Below are positions 37,643 to 46,360 of a stretch of DNA of 64,000 nucleotides, piece by piece. Location: positions 1 to 64,000 of the forward strand of contig NZ_VIKR01000005.1 of NCBI RefSeq assembly GCF_007004765.1, given 5' to 3'. Each line of letters opens with the position of its first letter. The stretch's first letter is position 1. Source of the DNA: Aliikangiella marina. GTDB taxonomy: Bacteria > Pseudomonadota > Gammaproteobacteria > Enterobacterales > Kangiellaceae. The translations under genes and the position numbers were made by a program. The notes under the pieces are model-generated. The model saw only the letters and a program-made list of their open reading frames with translations, made no database searches and was not told the origin of the DNA.

Positions 37643-39949
37643 TTAACTCGCTGGATAAATTAAATCTTCCGAAATTTGAATACCTTTTCGTTGCGCTTCT
37701 TCGATAATAATTAATCGGTCTTCGTCAAAATTCTTTTGACTCTGTCGCATGAGATTAAGTACCGCATTGGTATGCTGTGGATAGTATTCAATCATGGCGA
37801 AGTATATTTTATAGCGAAGTCTTGCATCTTCCAACCGATAGATCTGATTGATGTAGACCATTGCTTCTTGAGTGGTGGCTTCGTCAATAAGATCAATTAT
37901 TTCGCGGATAACATATTCTTGATCAAGACGTAGCAAACTGAGTAAAACCGTCGCGTTGCGATTGTTAGTTTCTTTATTAAGGGCTTCGATATAATTTAAA
38001 TGCTGCTTGATCCCAAGCACCCCATATAAATAAGCGGCACCGCATCGATCTTCAAGAATTGTTGAATTGTGGACACTAAGAATAATTTCATCTATCTGTT
38101 GTCGATATTGTGCCTGATGATAAAGGTGTTTGATGGTGTTAATTCTGATCCGACGGGGATATTCGGGCGCCAAAAATTTTGCGAGATATTGACAAATTTC
38201 TTTCGAATTAAGACGCGTTGCGATACTACCCAATACGTCAATGGCATTACCGGTTATTCTAATATCCTCAGGATTACTATCAATAATATCTTGAGTCATT
38301 TTGATCGTTTCTTGGGGTAACCTTTTGGCAATAACTTCGCAGAAAGAGGATTTAAGTTCGCCTCTCTGTGTATCCGAGTACATAGTGTTTTTTAAAACGT
38401 TGAGAAAAAATGGGTCAATTTCTTTGTGTTTAAAATTGTTTAGTGCGATCAGTATTTGGAGCTGTACATCTTCTCTCGGATAGCGATAAAAAGAGTCACA
38501 TAAGAAGTTAATCGAATTTTCATTTCTCATCTCACCGATAGCATGGAGTAATGACTTTTTTAAAATGAAAGGAATTTTTTCCTGCTCGAATAGTGGGGAT
38601 AGTCGGCTGGCATATTGAGTCGCGTCTTTATTTGAAAGCGCATAACAAGAACTTATTGCTTCGTATACGTTAAATGGACAGCTACTAAATTCTTTAATAT
38701 TCTCATAATGGAATGCATTCAGCCTTCTCACCAAAAAGTACAAAACAGCGACTCCTGAAAGGGCGATCAATCCGGTGATAAACCATACCGCTTGGAAAGC
38801 AATATAATCATTGATGGCCAGGTAACTGAGCAAGGCAAGTGAAGCGTAGGCGATTGATTGCCCATATTTTTGAGAACGGCTTTTGATAATAAAACGAATC
38901 CCTTTAGGAATTGACGCGAGTAATAGATTAAATAATTGGTTTAGAAATGCCCGTTGAATAATCTTTCTTAATATTCCGGTGCCGATTAGGGTCGCTGCAA
39001 ATGAAAACACACTGATGAAAAACATCGAAGCGGTTTGTATTAAAAAGTAAAAACGGAACCCATGCGTCCACTGGGTCGATTTTTTTTGTGAAAAGAAAGA
39101 GGGGATAAGAAAGAGTAAAACAAGCGTATTTTGGATTATGGCTAAAGTCGAAAAGATTTCTGCTATCGGCTGTTGGCTTGAGGCTTGCCATTGTTTAAGC
39201 CCGACAAATACAGCAAATCCTTGTAGCTGCTTACAAATCAGTGCAATAGCGACGATAGCAACCATCAGCGGTAGGAAGCGCCCGATATTACTCTTAAGAT
39301 TTTGCTTATGAAGTTCTAACGCATGTTCAATTTTTTCACTTTGCGGCGATTCATTAGCAGCTGATTTTTTGCGGGTTAAAATCAACAAACAATACAAACC
39401 GATGCAAAATGGAACAATCATAAGCACTGGAGTTAACCAGTCATTTGGATCGACAAAGCGAGAAATAGTTAAGGTTGCTACTGCGCCAAATATTACACCA
39501 ATTTCAAGAGCGAAACAGGCGTGCGCCGATGAGTTAGGATTTTCTAAAAGGGAGAGTTGGCTGGTAACGATCATTCGGGTGGTGATATCGATAGCTAAAA
39601 TAATAAAAGTACTCAGCATAAAAACAGCACAAGAATAAGCCCAACCGTAACGACCTTGTGCCCAGCTATTGAGTGTAAAATTACTGGTAAAGTAAACCAC
39701 GGCGAAACCAGCAAGCAACGCGATCAAATAGAAAATTTTGTCATTTTTTTCGCTGACCCGAATCATTATTTTCATCGAGACAAATAGTGAGGCCCCCTGA
39801 ATTAACATCAAAACTGGATAGAAACTAAAATCTAATTCACCGAGTAATTTGATAATAGAGACTAATTTGAGCGAATAGACGCACCAGCCCAAGAAAAAGG
39901 CCATGATAAAAATAAAGAAATTTGAGTCGACAAAGGATTTCGCTTTCAT
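37643..39949 (-). CDS. Large multi-helix transporter-like protein with alpha-solenoid tail
   Basis: 768 residues. Residues about 1-430 hold ten to twelve membrane helices (for example FFIFIMAFFLGWCVYSLKLV and LMVAIVAIALICKQLQGFAV), arranged like MFS or the ATP/ADP-translocase-like NTT family. Residues about 440-768 are soluble and helical with repeated pairs such as LHAIGEMRNENSINFLCDSF, a HEAT-like solenoid. Some bacterial NTT-like proteins carry such tails. The substrate is not recognised. Confidence 0.6.
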   Translation of the reverse strand: MKAKSFVDSNFFIFIMAFFLGWCVYSLKLVSIIKLLGELDFSFYPVLMLIQGASLFVSMKIMIRVSEKNDKIFYLIALLAGFAVVYFTSNFTLNSWAQGRYGWAYSCAVFMLSTFIILAIDITTRMIVTSQLSLLENPNSSAHACFALEIGVIFGAVATLTISRFVDPNDWLTPVLMIVPFCIGLYCLLILTRKKSAANESPQSEKIEHALELHKQNLKSNIGRFLPLMVAIVAIALICKQLQGFAVFVGLKQWQASSQQPIAEIFSTLAIIQNTLVLLFLIPSFFSQKKSTQWTHGFRFYFLIQTASMFFISVFSFAATLIGTGILRKIIQRAFLNQLFNLLLASIPKGIRFIIKSRSQKYGQSIAYASLALLSYLAINDYIAFQAVWFITGLIALSGVAVLYFLVRRLNAFHYENIKEFSSCPFNVYEAISSCYALSNKDATQYASRLSPLFEQEKIPFILKKSLLHAIGEMRNENSINFLCDSFYRYPREDVQLQILIALNNFKHKEIDPFFLNVLKNTMYSDTQRGELKSSFCEVIAKRLPQETIKMTQDIIDSNPEDIRITGNAIDVLGSIATRLNSKEICQYLAKFLAPEYPRRIRINTIKHLYHQAQYRQQIDEIILSVHNSTILEDRCGAAYLYGVLGIKQHLNYIEALNKETNNRNATVLLSLLRLDQEYVIREIIDLIDEATTQEAMVYINQIYRLEDARLRYKIYFAMIEYYPQHTNAVLNLMRQSQKNFDEDRLIIIEEAQRKGIQISEDLIYPAS

Positions 39950-40190
39950 TAAAGCTACAGTGTTAAGCGTTTGTTAGTTTTATTAGTCTGTTATCTCTTA
40001 GCTTAGTACAAAACCACAACAAGCCCAACATTATTGCTTAGCGATACTGTAACTTACCGTTGAGATCTACTGACTTTTTGATATATCAATCTCAGGCATG
40101 ATCGATTAGTATTTGAGCGTCGTTCGATAACTTCGACAACCGGATAAAAACTTTGAGTTTGGCTTTAGATATAGCGAGTAAACAATAAAA
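39950..40190. other. Intergenic region before the DadA-like gene
   Basis: About 240 bases between divergent genes. No terminator, conserved RNA or clear promoter hexamer pair stood out, and the DadA-like start at 40191 lacks a strong ribosome site. Confidence 0.4.
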
Positions 40191-41435
40191 ATGACCCAAA
40201 AAACGACCATAATCGGGGGTGGCGTTATCGGATTGGCGATCGCTTACTATCTCGCCGAACAAGGTGTTTCAGTGCGCCTTATCGACCAAAAAACTATTGG
40301 AAGCTCTTGTGCTCTTGGGAGTGCCGGCTATGTTTCACCTAGCCATTTTATCCCGTTAGCTGCGCCTGGAATGGTGAAGAAGGGGCTAAAGTGGATGTTT
40401 GATCCGGAAAGCCCATTTTATATTCACCCTCGGTTAGACATGAAACTATTGTCTTGGCTATGGCTATTTAATCGACACTGTACAGAAAAACATGTCAGCA
40501 ATGTTAAACGAGCCTTGCTTTCCCTCTGTTTAGAATCGCGTGAACTCTACGTAGCGCTTAATCAAGAATTAAACAAGCCGATCGATTTAGTGGAGAAAGG
40601 GGTCTATGTACTCTGCCAGACCGATAAAGGAATGACCCATGAAAGAGAAGTCTTGGCCGATGCAAATCAACTAGGACTGAAAGCGTCCGAAGTATCCAGA
40701 GAAACGCTAGCCGATCGCTATCCGAGTATGGATTTTAATATTGCTGGAAGCGTTTACTTTCCTGAAGATGCTCATGTTCAGCCTGGCCACTTAATAGAAA
40801 GCTTATATCATTCATTGAAGAGCAAGGGGGTTGAGCTCGTTGAAAATTGTGAAGTGACTCGAATTGAGTGCCACGGCAACACCGTTTCTAAAGTTATCAG
40901 TCACGACAACGAGTATCATGTTGAGCAACTGGTAATGGCAGCAGGAAGTTGGTCAAGCCAATTAGGTCAGCAATTGAAACTGTCAATTCCAGTGCAAGCA
41001 GGTAAGGGTTACAGTTTAACCTTAGATAATCCATGGGAATTGGATACGCCGATGATTTTGAGTGAAGGGGCGGTTGCAATCACGCCATTCGGCAAACAAA
41101 TTCGATTCGGCGGTACCATGGAATTTTCAGGTATCAATCTCGGTATTAACCCGAGACGAGTGAAAGGCATTTTGAAATCAGTGAGTCGTTTTTTTAATGA
41201 TTTTGACTGGACCACGGTTGATATTTCTGAGAGCTGGGCAGGGTTGCGTCCTTGTTCACCCGATGGCCTGCCCATGATAGGGCACTGCAATCAGTTCGAA
41301 AATCTAATCGTCGCAACGGGCCATGCGATGCTTGGCGTAACTTTAGCGCCGGTTACCGGTAAAATTGTCTGCGATTTGATAACTGGCAAGCAGGGTAGGG
41401 TGCGACCTGAAATTGATGTACGTCGCTTTGTTTAA
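40191..41435 (+). CDS. D-amino acid dehydrogenase-type FAD oxidoreductase
   Basis: 414 residues. N-terminal FAD fold TIIGGGVIGLAIAYYLAEQG, then SCALGSAGYVSPSHFIPLAA, typical of DadA-like enzymes (COG0665), and C-terminal GLRPCSPDGLPMIGH with ATGHAMLGVTLAP closing the flavin site. It likely oxidises D-amino acids or a proline-like D-imino acid at the membrane. No alr/dadX partner is adjacent, so the substrate is uncertain. Confidence 0.85.
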   Translation: MTQKTTIIGGGVIGLAIAYYLAEQGVSVRLIDQKTIGSSCALGSAGYVSPSHFIPLAAPGMVKKGLKWMFDPESPFYIHPRLDMKLLSWLWLFNRHCTEKHVSNVKRALLSLCLESRELYVALNQELNKPIDLVEKGVYVLCQTDKGMTHEREVLADANQLGLKASEVSRETLADRYPSMDFNIAGSVYFPEDAHVQPGHLIESLYHSLKSKGVELVENCEVTRIECHGNTVSKVISHDNEYHVEQLVMAAGSWSSQLGQQLKLSIPVQAGKGYSLTLDNPWELDTPMILSEGAVAITPFGKQIRFGGTMEFSGINLGINPRRVKGILKSVSRFFNDFDWTTVDISESWAGLRPCSPDGLPMIGHCNQFENLIVATGHAMLGVTLAPVTGKIVCDLITGKQGRVRPEIDVRRFV

Positions 41436-41475
41436 AACGCTATCCGGTTGCGGTAAGCAGTGAGTCAGTGAATAA

Positions 41476-41496
41476 ATGGGTGCCTAGTGCACCCAT
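41476..41496 (+). terminator. Stem-loop after the DadA-like gene
   Basis: ATGGGTGC, loop CTAGT, GCACCCAT: a perfect 8-bp stem 40 bases after the stop codon. The following bases are not T-rich, so termination is uncertain. A tandem AATAAGCATTG pair follows near 41550-41575. Confidence 0.45.
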
Positions 41497-41595
41497 CCAA
41501 AATGATCCGCGAACTTTTGTAACACGCTAATTATGCAAATCACTCTCAATAAGCATTGAATAAGCATTGAAATAAGTAACGAAGTTAGCGAGTTA

Positions 41596-42519
41596 TCAAT
41601 CGTTGCGGAAGAAATCTATCATCATTTGATGGAGCACCACTAAATCATAATTTTCGTCGTGTTCTCCCAGTGCGACTTGGGTGTACTCAAGTGCAGACGC
41701 ACAATTATCGTAACGACGAGTAGTGGCCGTTTTGCCATCGCTGGTGATGACAAACTCCGCTGAAATGGTTGTTGTCGAGTCACAGTTATTGACCGCTTCC
41801 CAAATGGCCAAGGTATCGCTAACGGACGCAATACCATCTTGACGACCATTCAGCGGTACATCGGGATCGTTGGTGCCATGCACATGATGAATTTTAGTTG
41901 GCGCAGCTGCATCACAAGCTTGTTGCTCTCCCCTAAACTGGCCAGAGATAGCCATCGCTGCTGTAATCTGCTCGGGTATTTCGCAGGCGAGTTGATAGAT
42001 CATAAAGCCACCTGCGGAAAAGCCCGTAATATAAACATTGTCGCTATCACCTTGATGGTTAGTGACTAAGTCATTGATTATCGCACTCACAAAAAGTGAG
42101 TCTTTGCTGATTGCAGAATTAGCGGTGACTTGGCTACTCCAAGCAAAATCGCCTTCGCCAACCGGAATTGCAAGCAAGTAACCGTTTTCTTCGGCAAAGT
42201 TAACGCCGTCGATAAAACTGTTGATGGTTCTTGGAGTACCCGGTGCACCATGCAACAAAATTAGAAGCGGTAATGTGCCTTGTTGGTTAGCTGGTTGATA
42301 AAGGTAGAAATGGCGTTCGCCAATCGATTCTACCTCAATTGTTTTACAGGTAGCGCCTTCAACTGCAGCACCACAAGCTGATAAAGGAGGCGGCGGTGGT
42401 GGCGGTTCATTTCCGCTGTTCCCCCCACCGCCGCCGCAAGCGACAAGGAGTTGGATTAAAATTACGCCGATGATAAAGGCGACGGTAGTCGAATGGGACG
42501 AGTTATTGGGTTGTGCCAT
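41596..42519 (-). CDS. Esterase/PHB-depolymerase-like lipoprotein
   Basis: 307 residues. Lipobox LLVAC near residue 28, then Gly-run and a poly-Pro linker. An alpha/beta hydrolase domain follows with LILLHGAPGTP, nucleophile Ser in YITGFSAGGFMIYQLAC, acid in HGTNDPDVPL, and a candidate His in ALGEHDENYD. It resembles LpqC/feruloyl-esterase and PHB-depolymerase-type secreted esterases. Surface-anchored by lipidation. AGGAATA before the ATG supports the start. Confidence 0.8.
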   Translation of the reverse strand: MAQPNNSSHSTTVAFIIGVILIQLLVACGGGGGNSGNEPPPPPPPLSACGAAVEGATCKTIEVESIGERHFYLYQPANQQGTLPLLILLHGAPGTPRTINSFIDGVNFAEENGYLLAIPVGEGDFAWSSQVTANSAISKDSLFVSAIINDLVTNHQGDSDNVYITGFSAGGFMIYQLACEIPEQITAAMAISGQFRGEQQACDAAAPTKIHHVHGTNDPDVPLNGRQDGIASVSDTLAIWEAVNNCDSTTTISAEFVITSDGKTATTRRYDNCASALEYTQVALGEHDENYDLVVLHQMMIDFFRND

Positions 42520-42657
42520 TGAAATATTCCTGTTTTGAAAAGACCAGTCGCCAGCTTAAAAAACCCACAAAAAAGAGGCGATAACTAAGCCGTGATGAAC
42601 AAGTGATGGAGTTGTGATAGCATGTAAAATCAATAACTTAATTAACTGTTGACAGTG

Positions 42658-44724
42658 ATGGCTGTGAAGACTCAGTTGCAAATTGGAAAGCTAGTTTTTG
42701 ACGTAAAGGCACATCAAATGATGTTGGGTGATACTAAGCTTCAGGTTGAGCCCAAGGTGATGGAAGTTATTCAATACTTTCATGAAAAACAGAATCAAGT
42801 CGTGACTCGTGAAGATTTACTCAAAGTTGTTTGGGATCATCAGGTAGTTAGTGACAATGCGGTCACTCGGTGTGTATCCCAAGTCAGAAAACTTATTGAA
42901 CAAGAACCTGATAATATAGCCAACATCGAAACCATACCGCGGGTTGGTTATCGTTTAAATCTTAAAGGATCGGTTGGCGACAGAGTCAAATCGTTTACCT
43001 TTAGAGATATCCCTTTTGACACAACAATATTTAAGGTCGCTACTTTTGTTTTCTTTAGCCTAGCGCTGTTCGCTAATTATTTTTATGACCTGCTTAATCG
43101 GCCAATTGATATTGACGCGGTTGTCGTAGAGACATTAACCGAACTCCCTGGAGTCGAGCGGAACCCGAGACTTTCGCCTGATGGCGAGCGTCTCGCCTTT
43201 AAATACCGGCACCGTGACAGTGAGTCATATCACCTCTATCTGATGAATTTAGAAAACCGCGAGTTTTATCCGGTTGTTGAAGGTGAGCAAGTGATCCTCA
43301 ACTTTGCCTGGAGTCCTGACTCTCGCACATTGTTATTGAGCCGCTGGAATAATCAGCATGAGCGTCAATGCGAAATTCACCTGCTTTCATTAAGTTCGAG
43401 TTATCAAGTAGCGTCGCAAGAAAAGATTGTCGATTGTGGGGATCGCGCATTTCCCTATCTTGTATGGCATCCAGCCAGTGATAAATTTTATTTTAATGAT
43501 AGAAAGTCTTTAGATAGACCTTATGCTGTTTTCAGTTATTCGTTGACTTCAAAACGTATCTCACAAGTAACGCTGCCTCCTCAAAATGGCAATTCGCGTG
43601 GTGATTTCTCGGTGTTCGGAGGCGCGAACAATCATCGTCTCGCAGTGCTCAGATACCGTCCGACTCACGACCATCAGCTCAATATTTATGATATGGATAA
43701 TGATAGCTTGTTGTCGCAACAATTCTTAGCTGCAGAGTTCGACGAGGTGAGTTGGTTTGGTGGTTCAGATGACCTATTGATCAAACAAGCTGATAAGCTG
43801 TATCGATACGACCTTGAAAGTCAGGAAAAGACTTTGGTCTATCCTGTGGGCCAGGCTACCGGCGACTTTAGTGTCTCAGCAAATGATGAGCAAGTGTTTT
43901 TTGTCACGGGACAAGCTGATCGTAATCTTGTTAAATATCAATTAGATCATCCTCAGAAGCCTGAATTACTCTCGAGCTCTACAGCTTTTGAGCAGCGCCC
44001 GAGTTTTGCCAATCGCTCACTAAAAATTGCTTATTTTTCTAATCAAACGGGTAGCAATCAAATTTGGATTAGAGAATCCAATGGTGATCACCGGCAGCTT
44101 TCGCAGTCGCCCGTGTCACTAGCCAATACCCGATTAAGCTGGGCGCCAGATGATCAATCGATTTTGTTTGAATTCAATGATGAAATCTTTGCTATAGATA
44201 CGGAAAATGGCAAAATTGAACGGTTAATAGAACGTTTTCACCGACCCTATGTCAGTCAATGGTCCAATAAAGGTGATGCGATCCTTTATTCATCAGAAAA
44301 AACTGGCGAGTGGCAAATCTGGCAACTGGACTTGGCAACTGGTGAGCACTCACCAATTACCACAAAAGGTGGTTATAGTGCGGCGCAATCAACAGATGGT
44401 TTCGTATATTTCTCTAGACTGCACGAACCGGGGATGTGGCGATTAAAACCAGAAAATAAGGATGTGCAGCCTGAATTAGTCATAGAGGATTTTGAAGTCA
44501 TTAATTGGATGAGCTGGCAAATGTCTGCAGATGGAATTTACTATGTTCGCAACAGGGCGAATGAAAAAGGCGTGTTCTTTTTTGATTTTGCCGCCCAAGA
44601 GTCAACACAGATATTTCCGATATTAGCGAATCATAGTGCAACTTTTTCAATTAAAGATAATGAGATTCTGTTGACGATTCAAAGTAATGCAGAAAGTAAA
44701 ATTCAGATGATACGCTTGAAATAG
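42658..44724 (+). CDS. CadC-like winged-helix regulator with TolB/PD40 periplasmic domain
   Basis: 688 residues from ATG 42658 (GTG 42655 and TTG 42649 are in-frame alternatives). Residues about 5-105 form an OmpR-type winged helix (PKVMEVIQYFHEKQNQVVTR, IETIPRVGYRLNLKG). One membrane helix (FKVATFVFFSLALFANYFYD) follows, then a large periplasmic beta-propeller of TolB/PD40 repeats (LSPDGERLAFKYR, WSPDSRTLLLSRW). A membrane-bound one-component sensor-regulator whose signal is unknown. The gene at 44737 follows at 12 bases. Confidence 0.87.
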   Translation: MAVKTQLQIGKLVFDVKAHQMMLGDTKLQVEPKVMEVIQYFHEKQNQVVTREDLLKVVWDHQVVSDNAVTRCVSQVRKLIEQEPDNIANIETIPRVGYRLNLKGSVGDRVKSFTFRDIPFDTTIFKVATFVFFSLALFANYFYDLLNRPIDIDAVVVETLTELPGVERNPRLSPDGERLAFKYRHRDSESYHLYLMNLENREFYPVVEGEQVILNFAWSPDSRTLLLSRWNNQHERQCEIHLLSLSSSYQVASQEKIVDCGDRAFPYLVWHPASDKFYFNDRKSLDRPYAVFSYSLTSKRISQVTLPPQNGNSRGDFSVFGGANNHRLAVLRYRPTHDHQLNIYDMDNDSLLSQQFLAAEFDEVSWFGGSDDLLIKQADKLYRYDLESQEKTLVYPVGQATGDFSVSANDEQVFFVTGQADRNLVKYQLDHPQKPELLSSSTAFEQRPSFANRSLKIAYFSNQTGSNQIWIRESNGDHRQLSQSPVSLANTRLSWAPDDQSILFEFNDEIFAIDTENGKIERLIERFHRPYVSQWSNKGDAILYSSEKTGEWQIWQLDLATGEHSPITTKGGYSAAQSTDGFVYFSRLHEPGMWRLKPENKDVQPELVIEDFEVINWMSWQMSADGIYYVRNRANEKGVFFFDFAAQESTQIFPILANHSATFSIKDNEILLTIQSNAESKIQMIRLK

Positions 44725-44736
44725 AAGAGTTTAATT

Positions 44737-45405
44737 ATGATTTATATTGTATTGGCTATTGCTCTTATTGGTTTGCTCATTTTCTCTGTGACCAATGTCC
44801 TCCAACAACAAATATCAACAACTGAGCATCCCGGGTATGTGAGGGCTTTAATTTTTGGCTCTTTCGTCGTTATTCTTGGATTCTTCATTGTTACTTTTTT
44901 TGAGGAGACTGAGGAAGCCCTGATCCCTAATGGGTTCACTGAGATCGATAGCCATCTTTATGTAAAGGATTTCGATGGATACCAAGTGACGATTAACTAT
45001 GATCCTCATGGCAAGTCTAAACATTCTTTAAATCGAGCGGATCGAGTTGTCATGTCTATTCAGTCAAACTTAAATAGAGATCATATTGCTAAACTGTTTT
45101 GCTCTGAAGCTGAATTTGAAGATTTCCTCGTGTCGGATAGAGAGTGGTTTCCGACAAAACACAAAAAGCTGGCAAATGGATATTATGTCGGTGAATGCTA
45201 TCCGCCTGAGCTCGTTACCGAAATAGAAAAGCTAGAACCAGCAACGCATGGATTTGAGCCACGCTATGCGAGATATCTGTTTATTCCGACGATCGATAAA
45301 GATAGTAATTATTTACTGTTAAAGCTCACCGATGAAAATATCCAAGCGATTAATGATCAGATTGAAAACTTTCTTAATTTCTATCGGATTTACATGCCCA
45401 ATTAG
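44737..45405 (+). CDS. Membrane protein of unknown function, partner of the CadC-like regulator
   Basis: 222 residues. Two membrane helices at about 1-20 (IYIVLAIALIGLLIFSV) and 36-56 (ALIFGSFVVILGFFIVTFFE), then a soluble acidic domain of about 160 residues (DSHLYVKDFDGYQVTINYDP) with no recognised family. Twelve bases separate it from the regulator gene, so the two are probably cotranscribed. A role in the regulator's signalling is inference. Confidence 0.65.
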   Translation: MIYIVLAIALIGLLIFSVTNVLQQQISTTEHPGYVRALIFGSFVVILGFFIVTFFEETEEALIPNGFTEIDSHLYVKDFDGYQVTINYDPHGKSKHSLNRADRVVMSIQSNLNRDHIAKLFCSEAEFEDFLVSDREWFPTKHKKLANGYYVGECYPPELVTEIEKLEPATHGFEPRYARYLFIPTIDKDSNYLLLKLTDENIQAINDQIENFLNFYRIYMPN

Positions 45406-45509
45406 TCGCCTGAATGACATAGGTACGTTGCCCAAAATGAAAATATAGAAAAGCGACTATTGGTTAGCGAGAATGGGCGAACGAGAATCTCTCACCAAGG
45501 AAAACCACT

Positions 45510-45552
45510 CTCTGCGATCATCAGGTACGAATAAGTAGCAATGATTGCAGAG
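45510..45552 (+). terminator. Inverted repeat between convergent genes
   Basis: CTCTGCGATCAT (45510-45521) and ATGATTGCAGAG (45541-45552) pair with one G-T, loop of 19 bases, then TTGGGTTT. A possible terminator for the convergent genes at 44737 and 45571. Confidence 0.4.
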
Positions 45553-45570
45553 TTGGGTTTAATGTTTTGA

Positions 45571-46209
45571 TCATGCACTTCTCATCAACGCGAGCTTTGA
45601 CCCGAATCCGATAAATATTACCCCGGTAGTCGCGTTTAACCATTTCTTAAATTTCTGATTATTTGCAATGCCTCGCATTCCAGCCAAAAGCACTACCATT
45701 GTTGAAAACCAAATTAAATTAACCAGAGAGTGGGCGGTTACTAATGCGTAAGCGTTTAGTGTGCTTTCTTCGATCCCCATAAACTGGGGAAAAGCAGCCA
45801 AGTAAAACATAGACACCTTCGGATTGAGTACATTAGTTAAAAAACCTTCAGCGAAGGCTGTCAGAGTTTTGACCGGTCGATTGTCTGGTAGGCTAGTTAC
45901 TTGAATGGTTACTTTGGGTGTTTCAAAGGCACTGATGAGGGCTTTAATGCCGATCCAAATTAGATAAGCTGCGCCGAGCATCTTGAAAATAATAAAAGCC
46001 TGTGAAGATTGAACCAAAAGCAACGAGATGCCAAAAATAGAAAGGGTACCGTGGACGTAAAAAGCCGCAACAAATCCCCATACATTAGCGAATCCAGCTT
46101 TGCGACCTGACACAGGAACGGTTTTAGCAATGAGAAAGCCGTTTGGCCCAGGAGAAATGACTAATAGAGTCGCGACGGCGACAAAAGTAAGAATAGTATT
46201 GATATCCAT
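45571..46209 (-). CDS. LysE/RhtB-family amino acid exporter
   Basis: 212 residues with six membrane helices and the family start FVAVATLLVISPGPNGFLIA plus GRKAGFANVWG. LysE/RhtB proteins export amino acids such as threonine or homoserine lactone-like compounds. The specific substrate cannot be read from the sequence. Confidence 0.87.
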   Translation of the reverse strand: MDINTILTFVAVATLLVISPGPNGFLIAKTVPVSGRKAGFANVWGFVAAFYVHGTLSIFGISLLLVQSSQAFIIFKMLGAAYLIWIGIKALISAFETPKVTIQVTSLPDNRPVKTLTAFAEGFLTNVLNPKVSMFYLAAFPQFMGIEESTLNAYALVTAHSLVNLIWFSTMVVLLAGMRGIANNQKFKKWLNATTGVIFIGFGSKLALMRSA

Positions 46210-46360
46210 GGCATTGTCCTTAAATAAAGTGCTTTAATCAATTGATTACGCTGTAATCCTACGAGTGCTTTTTTTAAGGCAAGGCATTCTAACTGATTTT
46301 GAAATCTTATACTCGTAAAATATTAAATTATTGTTCAATAACCATCTTATAGGCCGTTTA

